DNA of 64,000 nucleotides from Fremontodendron californicum (Eukaryota; Streptophyta; Magnoliopsida; Malvales; Malvaceae): contig JAULJL010000046.1 of NCBI GenBank assembly GCA_030761205.1, positions 10,061,590 through 10,125,589 on the forward strand, written 5' to 3'. Shown here one piece after another: positions 1 to 11,899 of this stretch. Numbering within the stretch: position 1 is the first letter of the stretch; each line of letters starts with the position of its first letter. The notes beneath the pieces were generated by a model that was given only the letters and a program-made list of their open reading frames with translations, was not told the origin of the DNA and made no database searches. The position numbers and the translations under genes were made by a program.

Positions 1-554
1 TTACACCAAAGAAAAACAACCCAAATAAAATGTATAATCCAAATCAATTGTTTTGACACTCAAGTCTTCCTCTCCCAACTCTTTCTTTCTTTGTTATAAA
101 TGGAGAGAAATCATAGACAAGATTTCTTTAATCATAACAATTCTATTTTGGATTTAAAAAAAAAAGAGTTCTTCCAAGATATGCCATCCTTCATCTTCCA
201 TCATTCCTAAAATTAAAATAAGTTTGAAAAAACTTGTTACTTATATATTTCTCTCTATTCCCTTCCCTTCACGTTTCAATTCTTTATTTTGGTCCAATCC
301 TTGTTTCAATACTTACAAATATGCATACTAGAAATTTAATGGACAATATCTGTTGTTTGTTGTTTGTTTTTGCTTTTTTCTTTTACTATGTTTTGGATAA
401 ATATATATTTGTTGGTCTGCTGCATTTGGGCATAGCTAGATACTATATATTTCATTTGGTTTGAGTATTCTGATTGTGCAATTGCACTCCAAGTGTTTGT
501 GGTTTTGCTTATACGAGTTTATTCTTAAACTTAAGTGTTTTGATTTTATTTTTT
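1..554. other. AT-rich flank without a supported gene
   Basis: There is a pyrimidine-rich stretch and a TATAAAT-like word near 95-101, followed by an ATG that opens only a 36-codon frame. A longer hydrophobic open frame at 234-464 is made of phenylalanine, leucine and tyrosine codons, as expected from T-rich noncoding DNA. I see no splice sites or recognisable protein. It could be the edge of a gene outside the window, but nothing here proves that. Confidence 0.4.
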
Positions 555-2002
555 TTGGGATTATCTTGAAAAAAGATATTTTTCAATGTTTTAATTTCTG
601 TAAATATTCATATGTAAAAATAAAAATAAAAAAATTGAACGTTTAAAGTGAGCAAAAAAAATTGGAGATGGTCTTAATTCAACAATAAGCAATTTTGCAT
701 CTTGAACATTTTTTCCTCGATTAACTTTTGTGGGTTAACATCGTTAGTTGATTTCTTTCTTTTTGACTTAGCCAATTCTTACATGAAAAAAAATTGATGA
801 TATGGCATTATTTTATTGGATAAGCTTATGAGTGACATGGTAAGAAGGGCTTACATAATAAGTATGCTGGAGTGTGAACCAAGTTGCATTAAAAGCATAA
901 AGTATCCATATGCAAAACCCATTCTTCACGGCTTTTTGAATTTGATTGATCCAATACATTTTTGTCTTTTAAGACAATGAATACTATAATGTTGAGAGTC
1001 TATTGAATTTAGTGTTGAAATTTATTACCCCTACAAACTACTTGTTAAAAGAGATTGAGGAAGAAAGCGATTCATAGAATTTGCAAGATATACACTGTAT
1101 TTGAAATCCATAATTACTTAAAAATTCTATAAAAGGGATACACGGTAGGTGATAAAATTTAAATCTTAATATTTTAATTTTATATTAAAATTCATGGCAT
1201 TAAATTTAATGTATATTTTTATTAATTATTTATTATATTTATATATATTTAACATTAAAAGTATTTTTTAATATTTAAAATTATTTTAGTTAAATCGATT
1301 GATGCAACTGATGGAAGCAGTAATTAAAAATCAGACAAATTTAACTTTCAATTCGATTTTTTTAATTTTGGATAAGAAAAAAAAATAATATAATGATTAA
1401 GATTCATAATATGAGTTATTTTTTAACCCGATTAATAGATTAATTTTTGTTTTTTTAATTTGAAACTGTTGTTTTATATGGTAAAGTTAATTAATTTTAT
1501 TTGAAGACCCACAATGCACACTCCTCCGGGCCCTCCTTGAAAGCTACGTTAAGCCAAGAAGAAGCCTGCCTAATTAAATTGAAGGCTAATTTAGTATTAT
1601 TGTAAAAAAAAAAAAAAAATTGAATTAAAAAATATGGTTTAAATTTTTTTAAGTATTTGATATTGTTGTAAAAGAATGCTTTAAAGAATTAAAAAATATA
1701 TATATATAAATAGGTTTAAAATAATACAAATTTAAAGATTCATTTTATTTAAAAATCAGTTTTCAAATCGTAAAAATTTTTTTTTTTTGATTTTTTAATT
1801 TGAGTTATCAAATTATGATTTCAATCACAAAAATTAAATTTTTTTATTGATTTAATATTAAAATTATGATAAAATATAATCTTTTAACTTTAAAAACTGT
1901 AATTAGATTGACATTCACAGTGAAAACTGAAAACAAATAGTAGTAGAAAATAGAAAAGATTGTCATCAAATCAAATCCAAGCTTTCAACTTCTTTATTTA
2001 CG

Positions 2003-2025
2003 CCCCCCCCCCCCCAAAAAAAAAA
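2003..2025 (+). repeat. C13 homopolymer followed by A10
   Basis: Thirteen C residues are followed directly by ten A residues. Copy B of the duplication has a shorter C tract at the matching place (about 4662-4667), so the tract has changed in length since the duplication. It is also a place where read errors are likely. Confidence 0.9.
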
Positions 2026-2354
2026 TAATTATTTATTTAGAAAATTTGAGTAATCCTCACTCTTTATTCTTGATTAATGATGTTTGTCATGTCATAGAAA
2101 ATGATTGTTGAAACACATTCGTGATAATACATTGTTTTTCTATGCGTACTTAAAATTTAAAAATGCACAAAAATGTTCAGTTATCAGTCATTGGCTTTGC
2201 CATTGAACAGTTCTTGTAATTTTTACTCATTTTATTGATTTTTTTTAAAGTACTTATATTTGACGTGTACGATATATTTTCGAACACGAATATTAGACAT
2301 AATTTTTTTAAATATATAAAAAAAAGAATTAAATATATTCATATCAGACATATA

Positions 2355-2858
2355 TATGGATGGCAATGGATAGTGCGAATTCGGATATTTGCAATTATCC
2401 GATCTATTTTTTTCGGATTCGGATAAAATTCAAATTTGGATATCGTAATTACTATCCACAGCGGATTCGAAACGAATGCGGATATGAAACATCGGATATC
2501 CATTATCCGAAGCCGCATTACTTATGCGGATAACGAATTTGGATATCCGAATCCGCTATCCGAAGCAACTTATTTTTACGGATTTAGATTCGAATATCTG
2601 AATTCATTATCCGTTTATTTGAATTTAAATTAATTTTTGTTTGATTTTATATTTTTATTTAATTTTTTTTAATTACTGAATTCGTATATTTAGCGGATTC
2701 AGATATTCGACGGATAATGTTATTTAATTCGGATTTGGATAGTAATATTCTGATTTAATACGGATAATAAACGGATTCAAATTTTAAAGCAGATTTGCGA
2801 ATTCGAATTCGAATATTACAAAAAAAAATTAAAAATATCTGACTTGTTATCATCTTAA
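2355..2858. mobile_element. 504-bp TIR element, GATGGCAATGG family
   Basis: The left end reads TATGGATGGCAATGGATAG and the right end reads TTGTTATCATCTTAA, an imperfect inverted repeat. The 8-bp flanks are gacatata and gacacata (7 of 8 match). The same length and ends occur, in the opposite orientation, at 10724-11227. Copy B of the surrounding duplication lacks this insertion, which gives an independent empty site. The interior is a run of degenerate GGATATCCGAAT-like words and has no coding capacity. Confidence 0.85.
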
Positions 2859-3287
2859 GACACATATTCATATTCGACAATCACTCAAATTCGGATCACA
2901 TAAATTCTGCTAGTTACTTCTGCATCAAAGATTTGATTCCAAATAAGTTGTTTTCACGCATTTAATCCATTTGTCTCTTTCATTTTGTGGTTGGAGAAAT
3001 ACGGATCATGGGAAGTAAAATGGGAACAGGAAATGATAAATGTGAAAATAACATGCAAAAGACAGGACTCGCAGACAGACACTAACAGCTTTCACTTTTG
3101 TCTGAGAATGATGAAGTTAGAGCTGCAACATTTCACCTAGACATGTTGATTCAGGTTAGATTATCGTTTATATAATAAAAAAATATTATTTTTTAAAATT
3201 TAATTATAAAAATATATAAAAAATAATATTTTAATATGATCAGCGAGTCGGCCCAGAGCCGAGTTGAATAAGGAAAAATATAATTAT

Positions 3288-5509
3288 TTGGGATGATCTT
3301 GAAAAATAAAGATATTTTTCAATGTTTTAATTTCTGTAAATATTCATATGTTAAAAAAAATAAAATAAAAATTGAACGTTTAAAGTGAGCAAAAAAAATT
3401 GGATATGGTCTTCATTCAACAATAAGCAATTCTGCATCTTGAACATTTTTTCCTCGATTAACTTTTGTGGGTTAACACCGTTAGTTGATTTCTTTCTTCT
3501 TAACTTAGTCAAATTTTACATGAAAAAAAATTGATGATATGACATAATTTTTGTCTTTCAAGACAATGAATAATTTAATGTTGAGAGTCTATTGAATTTA
3601 GTGATGAAATTTATTACCAGTACAAACTACTTGTTAAAAGAGGTTGAGGAAGAAAGCGATTCATAGAATTTGCAAGATATACATTTTATTTGAAATCCAT
3701 AATTACTTAAAAATTCTATAAAAGGGAAATACACGGTAGGTGATAAAATTTAAATCTTAATATTTTAATTTTATATTAAAAATTATGTCATTAAATCTAA
3801 TACATATTTTATTAATTATTAATTATATTTATATATATTTAATATTAAAAGTATTTTTTAACATTTAAAATTGTTTTAGGTAAATCGACTGATCCAACTG
3901 GTCGAACCGATAATAAAAAAATCAAATAAGTTTAACTTTCGATTTGATTTTTTAAATTTTGAATAAGAAAAAATAAAAATAAATAATATAACGATTAAGA
4001 TTTATAATATGTGTTATTTTATTTTATTTTTTAATTTGTTGAAAAAGTTTTTCTGAAATGCAGTCATTTGAAGCTGTTCTCAGTGTTATAAGTAGTACAC
4101 ATGTTCACTGTTGTTTTATATGGTAAAGTTAATTAATCGTATTTGAAGACCCACCATGCACACTTCTACTGGCCCTCTCTGAAAGCTACTTTAAGCCAAT
4201 AAAAAAAGCCTGCCTAATTAGATTGAAGGCTAGTTTAATATTATTGTTGAAAAAAAAATTGGTTAAAAAAATATGATTAAAAAATATGATTTTAAAATTT
4301 TTATGTGTTTGATATTGTTGTGAAAAGGTGATGTGAGAATTAAAATATTAAAAAAATAGGCTTAAAATAATAAAAATTTAAAAATATGAGGATAATAAAA
4401 TTATTTTATTTAAAAATTAGTTTTCAAACTGCAAAAAAATTTATTTTCTTGATTTTTTTAATTTGAGTTGTCAAATTATGATTTTAATAAAAAAATTAAA
4501 ATTTTTTATTAATTGAATATTAAAATTATGATAAAATACAATTTTTAACTTTAAAATTCTAATTAGATTGACATTCACAGTGAAAACTGAAAACAAATAG
4601 CAGTAGAAAATAGAAAACATTGTCATCAAATCAAATCCAAGCTTTCAACTTCTTTATTTACCCCCCTCCAAAAAAAAACAAAAATCTTTATTTAGAAATT
4701 TTGAGTAATCCTCACTCTTTATTCTTGATTATTGATGTTTGTCATGTCATAGAAAATGATTGTTGAAAACATTACGTGATAATACATATGTTTAGAGAGT
4801 ATTCTATCAAATAGTTATTTCATATATCTTTTTTATTTAAATCATGTCACGTAATTAATTTTTTTAAAAATTTTAATTATTTATTATACATTACATGTAA
4901 TAATTAAATAATAAATATTTATTTCAGCAATTCATTATTATTCTTATAATAAATAGTTGATTTTTTTATAAAAAAAATCGATTTACGTGATATGATTTGA
5001 ATAAAAAAATATATATTGACGTGGAGTAACCGTTTCATTTATTTCTTTCTCTGTTTTCTATGCGTAGTTAAAATTTAAAAATCCAAAAAAAAATTCAGTT
5101 ATTAGTCATTGGCTTTGCCATTGAATAGTTCTTGTAATTTTCACACATGTTATTGAAATTTTTTATTTTCTTAAAATATTTTTTTAAAATATATATAAAA
5201 AATTTTAAAAATTGAATATATTCATATCAAATACATATTTATATTCTATACTCATTCAAATTTGGATAACATAAATTATGCTAGTTACTTCTGCATCAAA
5301 GATTTGATTCCAAATAAGTTGTTTTCACGCATTTAATCCATTTGTCTTTTGCATTTTGTGGTTGGAGAAATACGGATCATGGGAAGTAAAATGGGAACAG
5401 GAAATGATAAATGTGAAAATAACATGCACAAGATAGGACTCACAGACAGACACTAACAGCTTTCTCTTTTGTCTGAGAATGATGAAGTTAGAGCTGCAAC
5501 ATTTCACCT
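3288..5509. repeat. Segmental duplication, copy B
   Basis: Direct repeat of 555-3139. The junction between the copies (about 3140-3287) holds a decayed GC-rich TIR element. Copy B keeps the uninterrupted form of the site where copy A carries its 504-bp insertion (compare 5205-5265), and has its own extra segment at about 4794-5052. No gene is visible. Confidence 0.85.
4794..5052. mobile_element. Probable short TIR element specific to copy B
   Basis: This segment interrupts copy B at a point where copy A runs straight through (about 2132). Its ends, AGAGAGTATTCTATCAAATA and the reverse complement of its right end starting AGAGAAAGAAATAAATG, are imperfect inverted repeats. No target duplication longer than about 4 bp is clear. 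The call rests mainly on its presence in one copy and absence from the other. Confidence 0.5.
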
Positions 5510-6198
5510 ATAATGTCTCAAAATTTTTAGGATTTTGTTAGGTTGCGTTTGAAATTTTGAATTTCAAAAATAATATAAATTATGTAAAAAAACACATATA
5601 AATATAATTTTTTTTTTCAAAAAAGGAACTCACCACTTAACAAAACCATGGTGATTTTGTTCAACGCGAAATCTCTTATAAACTCACACACCACACACTT
5701 TGAAATCCGATGTGGGATAGGAAACAGACGTTCACCACCACAATCGGATAGAGCACCGAAGCCTTTAGACTTCCACACATCGCAATCTTCTCACCATCAT
5801 GTAAATATAATATTGATGATTATTTTTCAAATTCATAGATTTGTTGGATGACTATTTAGTGATGAATTTAAAATACTTATAACTATTTGTGAATTTGAAA
5901 TTCATATTTTTATACTTTTCAAATATATAATTATATTGAGTCTTAACTAATTTATACATAATGTATGCATTGTAAGACAACTACCTCTCCAACTACTAAG
6001 CCACAGCCCACTGTCTGCAACAAACACTCTCCCACAGCAAATCAACATAGTGCCATCGAGGCACAGTCCACTCAAGATAACTCACTTAGATAAAATCTGT
6101 TTTTGTAATTCAAATATAATATGATCTTTTAAGATAGACATAAGCTAAAATGATAAGCTTATAAGTTAGATGCTATATATAGCAGAACACTGTATAGA
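5510..6198. other. Intergenic, possible decayed LTR fragment
   Basis: Around 5700-5730 lies CCGATGTGGGATAGG, a word resembling ends of plant LTR elements (TCCCACATCGG in reverse). A 67-codon open frame spans this area but has no recognisable product and mixed composition. The rest is AT-rich and I see no gene. Confidence 0.3.
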
Positions 6199-6412
6199 AT
6201 AAAATTTAAGTTTTTCTTTTTTTGTTGTAAACCCAGGGTGTCCCCCATCTCCATTTTATGGTTGATAGAAGCCTAATCCTTGTCGGACCGAGAGTGTAAT
6301 GGTAAAGCCCTCTCAACATTAGAGACTCCCAAAATTCGAACATTAATTCTCATCTAGGGGGTTGGAACCACTAACCACTCGAACCAACCAAATGTTGGTA
6401 TAAAATTTAAGT
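6199..6412 (-). mobile_element. SINE-like retroposon with 13-bp target duplication
   Basis: The body (6212-6399) is flanked on both sides by ATAAAATTTAAGT (6199-6211 and 6400-6412), a perfect 13-bp duplication. On the - strand the body starts with a tRNA-like A-box region (TGGTTCGAGTGGTTAG), has a degenerate B-box (TGTTCGAATTT) about 50 bp later, and ends in an A-rich tail (T-rich at 6210-6222 on the + strand). Together these are the hallmarks of a tRNA-derived SINE inserted by target-primed reverse transcription. I cannot name the family. Confidence 0.8.
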
Positions 6413-6539
6413 CTTTCATTCATCATTCATCGTGTTTTTATATGGTATCAGAAGCCTCTTGCTTAAGAGCCTTAGACAAAATGTCCATTTCATCAAACAC
6501 TGCCAGTCCACCCAGAATCACATCCTCTTTAGATGTCAT

Positions 6540-6945
6540 TCAAATCAACGCCACAAATCATTTAGTTTCGTTTAATTGATTTTGATAAAATTCGATTAAA
6601 CAAATTAATTTAAATAAGTTTATTTAATTAATTTGTAATTTTTTATTTTTCAAATTGTATCGACTGAACAAATCGATATCTAATTAAAAATAAATAAATT
6701 ATATATTTTATTTATATTAACCATACTCAATCTAATTATCCTACCCAACCCATAACTATATTGCTTAATTTCACAAACTCAATTTCATAAATCCAAAACA
6801 AAACACAAACCGACATAATTGACCAAACCGAATGATTAATTTTGGTTCGGTTATTTATTTTTTGTATAAAATTCGATCGATTTTTCAAATTCGATTAATT
6901 TATTCAATTTTTAAAATTTTAAAATCGAATCGATCAAATATTCAC
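6540..6945. mobile_element. Decayed TIR element, GGTGAGCA family
   Basis: The interior matches the element at 40123-40546: a TTCGGTTCG-rich subterminal part, the central segment with ACCATACTCAATCTAATTATC, and a TTTTTCAAATTCGATTAATT segment. The terminal repeats themselves have decayed, so the ends are approximate. Confidence 0.6.
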
Positions 6946-7293
6946 TCTATCAATGAATATCTAGTCCAAACACTGCTTAATTATTCTTTAAGCTAATTGA
7001 CAAAAAGTCATAAAAAAGAAAACAAAACCAGGGGGAGTAGGCCCCTTACATGATGACTTGTGTAAGTTCAACGAATTAGTTGTTGTTTGGTGAGGGCAAG
7101 CTAATCTTTTTGCAATTTTTTTTTTTTTGTTAAAAAAGAAAAAAGTAATTCTAAGAATATTTTTATTCTTGTTCATGGCGTAAAAGACGACATAAAATTA
7201 TATATTTGGTTAAACATGACTTTTCTATTTGATCCAATTAACAGGAGCCAAATTTCTGCATAAGAACTGGTCCACTCTCCAGCCATTGCCAAC

Positions 7294-7563
7294 TAGACCT
7301 CTCATGGACCGGACAGCTCGTTCGGTTCGATAAGTCCGGCTCGTGAGTCGGATCTGGACAGAATATTTTTGATTCGGACCGGTCCGATCTTGCCCGAAAC
7401 AATAATTTTTTTATTATAATAATATTATTTTATTTAATTTTAATTATAAAAATATAAAAAATATTTTTTTAATACGATGAACAGTAAATTCGGATCTACC
7501 GGATCTAGATAAAAAATTTGAAAAAAACGGGGTCGCTGTCCGACCCGGCCATAAGCAAGTCTA
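7294..7563. mobile_element. 270-bp hAT-like MITE, GC-ended family
   Basis: Ends TAGACCTCTCATGGACCGGA and, reversed, TAGACTTGCTTATGGCCGGG. Flanks are ttgccaac and atgccaac (7 of 8). The interior has the family core, an AT-rich stretch with TTTAATTATAAAAATAT. There is no coding capacity. Confidence 0.8.
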
Positions 7564-8139
7564 ATGCCAACCAAGCATCAACCATTGCATGTGATTCACT
7601 ACCCTTTAGTTTGGTAAGAAAGTTAAGAACAAATGTTTATTTGATAATAAGAAGAGTTTGTAAAGAAAAATAAACAATTAAAAGGGTGTCGAAATTTAGA
7701 CTTTAACAACCGTTTGAATGTTTAAATCAATAAATATTTAAAGAAAAAAATAGAAAGAGAAAAATAACAGTTTAAGAAAGTAAAAATTACTAAAAATTAA
7801 AATATGCTTTAAGATTTAATGACTTTATCTTATTTTTTTATAATTAAAATTTTTTGCAACTAACAATGATTATGATTGTCCTTTTCTAATTTGTAAGCTC
7901 CATAAAACTGATTACTGAACATAATTTGGGCTTTCAACACGGTTAGTGATTCACCATAATTCCTACCAAAGAAACCTAAATAAAATATGGTAATAGGGAG
8001 GAATCGTCATAATATTTGATATTAAGATTAGTTAATTTGATGTAATTTGCTGTTTAATCCAAGTCCTCTCACCCATTACTGGTACTAGCACAGTTTTTAT
8101 CTTATGTGGTGGACTATGTTGCTCTGATTCTTTATTTCT

Positions 8140-8294
8140 TTTGAAGTATTCATATCCGATATTCATATTCGATGCATATCCGGATATAAATATGAGAATA
8201 TATCTTCTAAGGAGCCATCAAATACATGAAATTTTTTTTAAAAAAAATTGAATATATCCTTATTCGACACATACTCAAATCCGAATAACATAGG
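8140..8294. mobile_element. TIR element, CTATGTTACYCGG family (reverse)
   Basis: Contains the family signature in reverse: TTTTGAAGTATTCATATCCG near the left end, a central AAATACATGAAATTTTT, and an end reading AAATCCGAATAACATAGG. The terminal duplication is not clear. Confidence 0.6.
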
Positions 8295-8624
8295 TGATAA
8301 AAATGGAGGGATTTTAGCAATAATGACAAGTATAACTTTGAATCCCTTATGCCTTTTTCTCTTGTCTGTTTGCCATTACCCTGGTTTCAATGAGTAACTA
8401 TTAAAACTCCTTATTTCTCTTAACTACTGCAATTATGTCATTCTAGTTGGCTAACCAAACAGGTTGAAAAAAAGAAAAAAAAAATCAAAAATCAAAGGCT
8501 CAAACTTGAACACTCTTTTTCTTTCTTTTGACATGTTTCTACAATCAACCTCATTCCATCTGCTGTAAGCTCCAAATCATCTAGATGCATGAACCATAGC
8601 AACATCTCCAATGTAGGATTTTTT

Positions 8625-8812
8625 TATATCTGATTATTCGTGTATTTATGTTGTATATTCGTATTATTTTCAAGTATCATAATTATATTTAAGATTTTAT
8701 GTATTTATATAAATTTTAATACGTTAATAATTCGCATTATATAGATTTTAACACATATATTCATATCGTGTTCGTATTTTTTTTCGAATCGTATTATATT
8801 TTAATTATCTTT
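8625..8812. mobile_element. Decayed TIR element, TAGACCTGGCAATTCG family
   Basis: Shares the family core: ATTCGTGTATTTATG, TAATACGTTAATAATTCG, and TATATTCATATCGTGTTCG. The ends are worn. Confidence 0.5.
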
Positions 8813-9692
8813 TGAAATACCTTGTTGCAGAAGAGAAGCTGATGCTTACTCTGATAAAACTGGAGTTTGGTCTTATTTTAGGACATAATTTTTGGGCCAA
8901 CTACAACTTTTTGTTTGCATCAAATAGCATACATAATTTACTTGAAACTAAGATTCTTATTTATAGATATTGGTTAAATTTTTTTATTATTATTATTTTT
9001 AAAAATTATTTTGCATTTAATATGTTATTTTTATTAAATTTTTTTAAAAAAATTAATGTATTAATTATATTATATATATATATTTTAACCAATGTTATTA
9101 AACACTATTAACATTTTCCTTATTTATCTTTTTTACCAAGAGTTCGACTGTTCGGATTTATACAGCTGGGTCCATCTCTCCACAGTTTTCATCAATGCAC
9201 ATTGGACTCCACCTTAATTTAACCACACAAAAAAAAAAAAAAAAAACTCTTTTAATGTAAAGTAGAAAATCAGAAATTTTAAGTAAGAATTTTTTTCCCT
9301 TAAACAAAAATAACACAAACTCGCAAATTCAGATAAAAATTTACAAGTCAATAGTATATCTTTTTTGGTACAATGAAAGTTACAATTTAAGGATAAAAGA
9401 AAATATTATAAATGTTATAATTCGAATATTAGATTTATTAGTTATTAATTTTTAAAAATAATTGTATAAACTAACTAATTAAACTCTTAATTTCTCAATA
9501 GTATATTTTCTCTTACCATTATCTATCCATTGAAGAAAAAGGAAAATTTTGAGGGTTAAAAATCACAAAATTGAAGAAATAAAATTTCACCCTAATGATA
9601 ACAAGCACCAAAAAATTTCCAGGCATGCTGCTCCTTTTTTACTAGTAGAACTTTCGAATAATGTCAATGTCCTACAATATCATCATTATATC

Positions 9693-9963
9693 TAGAGGTG
9701 TTCCTGGGTAAGGTCGGATTATGATCCGAATTTTTTTTTTTATTCAAACTTGTTTCGGATCGGGTCCGTAAACCCATTTCATTATTTATAAAATATTTAA
9801 ATATTATTTATTAATATATTTATATATTTATATATTTTATAATTAAATTTAAATATTTTTTAATTATTAAATAGTAATTCGGGTCGAACCGACCCGAATT
9901 ACAAATTTTATTATTCAAGTCCGGACTGAGTAAGACGGATTTTTCGATTCTTGAGCAGATCTA
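9693..9963. mobile_element. 271-bp hAT-like MITE, GC-ended family
   Basis: Starts TAGAGGTGTTCCTGGGTAAG and ends (reversed) TAGATCTGCTCAAGAATCG. Flanks are attatatc and attatatt (7 of 8). The interior carries the family's AT-rich core. Confidence 0.8.
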
Positions 9964-10243
9964 ATTATATTTATACTAAGTACTCAAAATCTCAAATCAT
10001 TTGAGGAAGAGGTAAAAAGCTTTGTTTGAACTCTCAAACATATTTTTGTTGTTTAACAAAAAGATAAATCTAAGCTATACAATTTACTTTACCAAACGTG
10101 AGGGAAGCTAAAATGTAATGTTCCAACTTAGAGAGCAACCCTGACTTGTAAGTTGTAACTCATAAGCTTTAACTGCTTCCCAATACAAGTTTACGGAGAG
10201 TTTTAGGGTAAGCTCCCTTATAATGAGCTTAAAATAGATTTCA

Positions 10244-10556
10244 TTACATATAAACATAACAAAATTATATATAAATTTGACAAATTACATAAAATTGTCA
10301 TGTTCATATGTAAATTTTTTTTACATATAAATATGACAAATTACATATATACATGACAAATTACATATAAAAATGACAAATTACATATAACATGACAATT
10401 ACATATAAACATGATAAATTACATATAAACATGACATATTTGTCATGTTTATATGAAATTTTTTAAATAGTGTATATTTTTTTTTACATATGTAATTTCA
10501 TTTTTACATATAAACATGACAAAATTTATATATAAACATGATAAATTATATATGTA
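10244..10556. repeat. Minisatellite of about 20 bp with inverted units
   Basis: Units resembling ATTACATATAAACATGACAA are repeated about ten times. A block at 10434-10455 carries the unit in the reverse sense (TTTGTCATGTTTATATG), so the array can fold back on itself. The flanks carry AAGCTCCCTTATAATGAGCTT-like and AAAAAGCTCATTAAAA words that may be remnants of terminal repeats. Confidence 0.75.
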
Positions 10557-10723
10557 ATGGAGGTTAAAAAAGCTCATTAAAATTTTCCAAATTTACAGCT
10601 CGCCTGTTTGTAGCTAAAATCAGGGTGAGAAAATTTTATTCTAATTTTCATGTTTTTTCCCCTAGCTAGGGCCTAGGCCCCATCTCCATGGATCTTGGCT
10701 GTTTAACTGATTAACTCCATGAT

Positions 10724-11227
10724 TAAGGATGATAATGGATCAGATATTTACCATTTTTTATAATATTCGAATTTATAAATCTGCTTTAAAATTTAAATTC
10801 GTTTATTATCAGCATTAAATCTAAATATTACTATCCGAATCTGAATCTGAATCCGAATTAAATAACACTATCCGTCTGATATCTGAATTCGTTAAATATC
10901 TGAATTCAGTAAGTAAAAAAAAATCAAATAAAAATACAAAATCAAATAAAAATAAAAATTAATTTTAATTTTAATTTTAAATTCAAATAAATGGATAATG
11001 GATTTAGATATCCGAATTCGCAAAAATAAGCGAACTCAAATAGCAGATTCGGATATCCGAATCTGATATCTGCATAAGTAATGCTGATTCGGATAACGGA
11101 TATTCGAGGTTTCATATTCGTATCTGTTCCGAATCCGTTGCGGATAGTAATTATAATATCCGAATCAACAAAAAACAGATCAAATAATTATAAATATTTA
11201 AATTCGCACTATCCATTGTCGTCTCTA
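10724..11227. mobile_element. 504-bp TIR element, GATGGCAATGG family
   Basis: Ends TAAGGATGATAATGGATCAG and, reversed, TAGAGACGACAATGGATAGT. Flanks are tccatgat and tctatgac (6 of 8). It is the inverse of the copy at 2355-2858 and has the same length. The interior consists of degenerate ATTCGGATATCCGAA words. Noncoding. Confidence 0.8.
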
Positions 11228-11331
11228 TCTATGACCTAACCACCACAATATTTTTGGTAGCCTCTACTTTAGTGAAGGAATCAACCGTCCTAGAATAGCA
11301 TCAAATATTGTCTCATTGTCATGCTATTTTT

Positions 11332-11600
11332 CACTGTTGAAAAATAAAATCAGATTGATTCAATCGAAAAATTGAAAATTTGTTCGATACAGTATGATGC
11401 ATAAAACTGACAATTAATTGAATCGAGAAACCGATTTTTATTATTTTATAAATAATTAGATTTTAATCTTTAATATTTTAATTTTATATTAAAAATCATA
11501 CTATTAAACTAAATATATAATTTTTATTAATTATTTATTATATTTATCTCTTATTTAATATTAAAAAAATCAATCGTTCGCCTAAACGGGCTGTCCATAT
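11332..11600. mobile_element. Decayed hAT-like element, CARTGTT family
   Basis: The left end CACTGTTGAAAAATAAAATC and the interior TTAATATTTTAATTTTATAT match the family described at 33605-34011. The right end is lost or approximate. Confidence 0.55.
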
Positions 11601-11899
11601 AAACCACTGATGTAGACAAGGTTTGATCTGTAATCCCACCTGGTTTTCATTCTATTTATTTTTTTTCTATGTAAAATGTTATTACAATATTAATAACACC
11701 AATGATAGTTCTGTTTTACTGATCAGCAAATATTTCACGATGCAGAACAGAGAGGCCCAGCAAAACAAATGCAGAGCAAAGCAAAGAAATGGCTTAGTAC
11801 AATTTCCACTCAAATAGATTATTCTTTATAATTTCAATAGCACCTTTATCCTATAAAAGCAAAAAATAACAGTCAAGTTTTCATTGCTAATGCTGCAAT

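Larger units (their letters stand above)
555..3139. repeat. Segmental duplication, copy A
   Basis: This block is repeated in the same orientation at 3288-5509. Long stretches match closely, for example the segments around 565-790, 1500-1590, 1900-2100 and 2880-3139. Copy A has about 150 bp near 810-955 that copy B lacks, and carries a 504-bp element at 2355-2858 that is absent from B. It contains no convincing gene; the interior includes AT-rich remnants resembling the inside of the CARTGTT element family (about 1145-1440). Confidence 0.85.

Noticed and set aside
234..646. Two short hydrophobic open frames near the left edge
   Set aside because: They are composed of F, L, Y, I and C codons, as expected from T-rich DNA, with no start context, splice sites or family resemblance.
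5648..5851. 67-codon frame with CGIGNRRSPPQSDRAP
   Set aside because: It overlaps an LTR-like word and has no start context or homologous family that I recognise. It is more likely part of a decayed repeat.
8812..9111. 99-codon open frame
   Set aside because: The later part is almost only F, I, L, N, Y and K codons from AT runs. No conserved motif or gene context.
10244..10556. CRISPR-like array
   Set aside because: The units are contiguous without unique spacers, and the genome is a plant nuclear genome.
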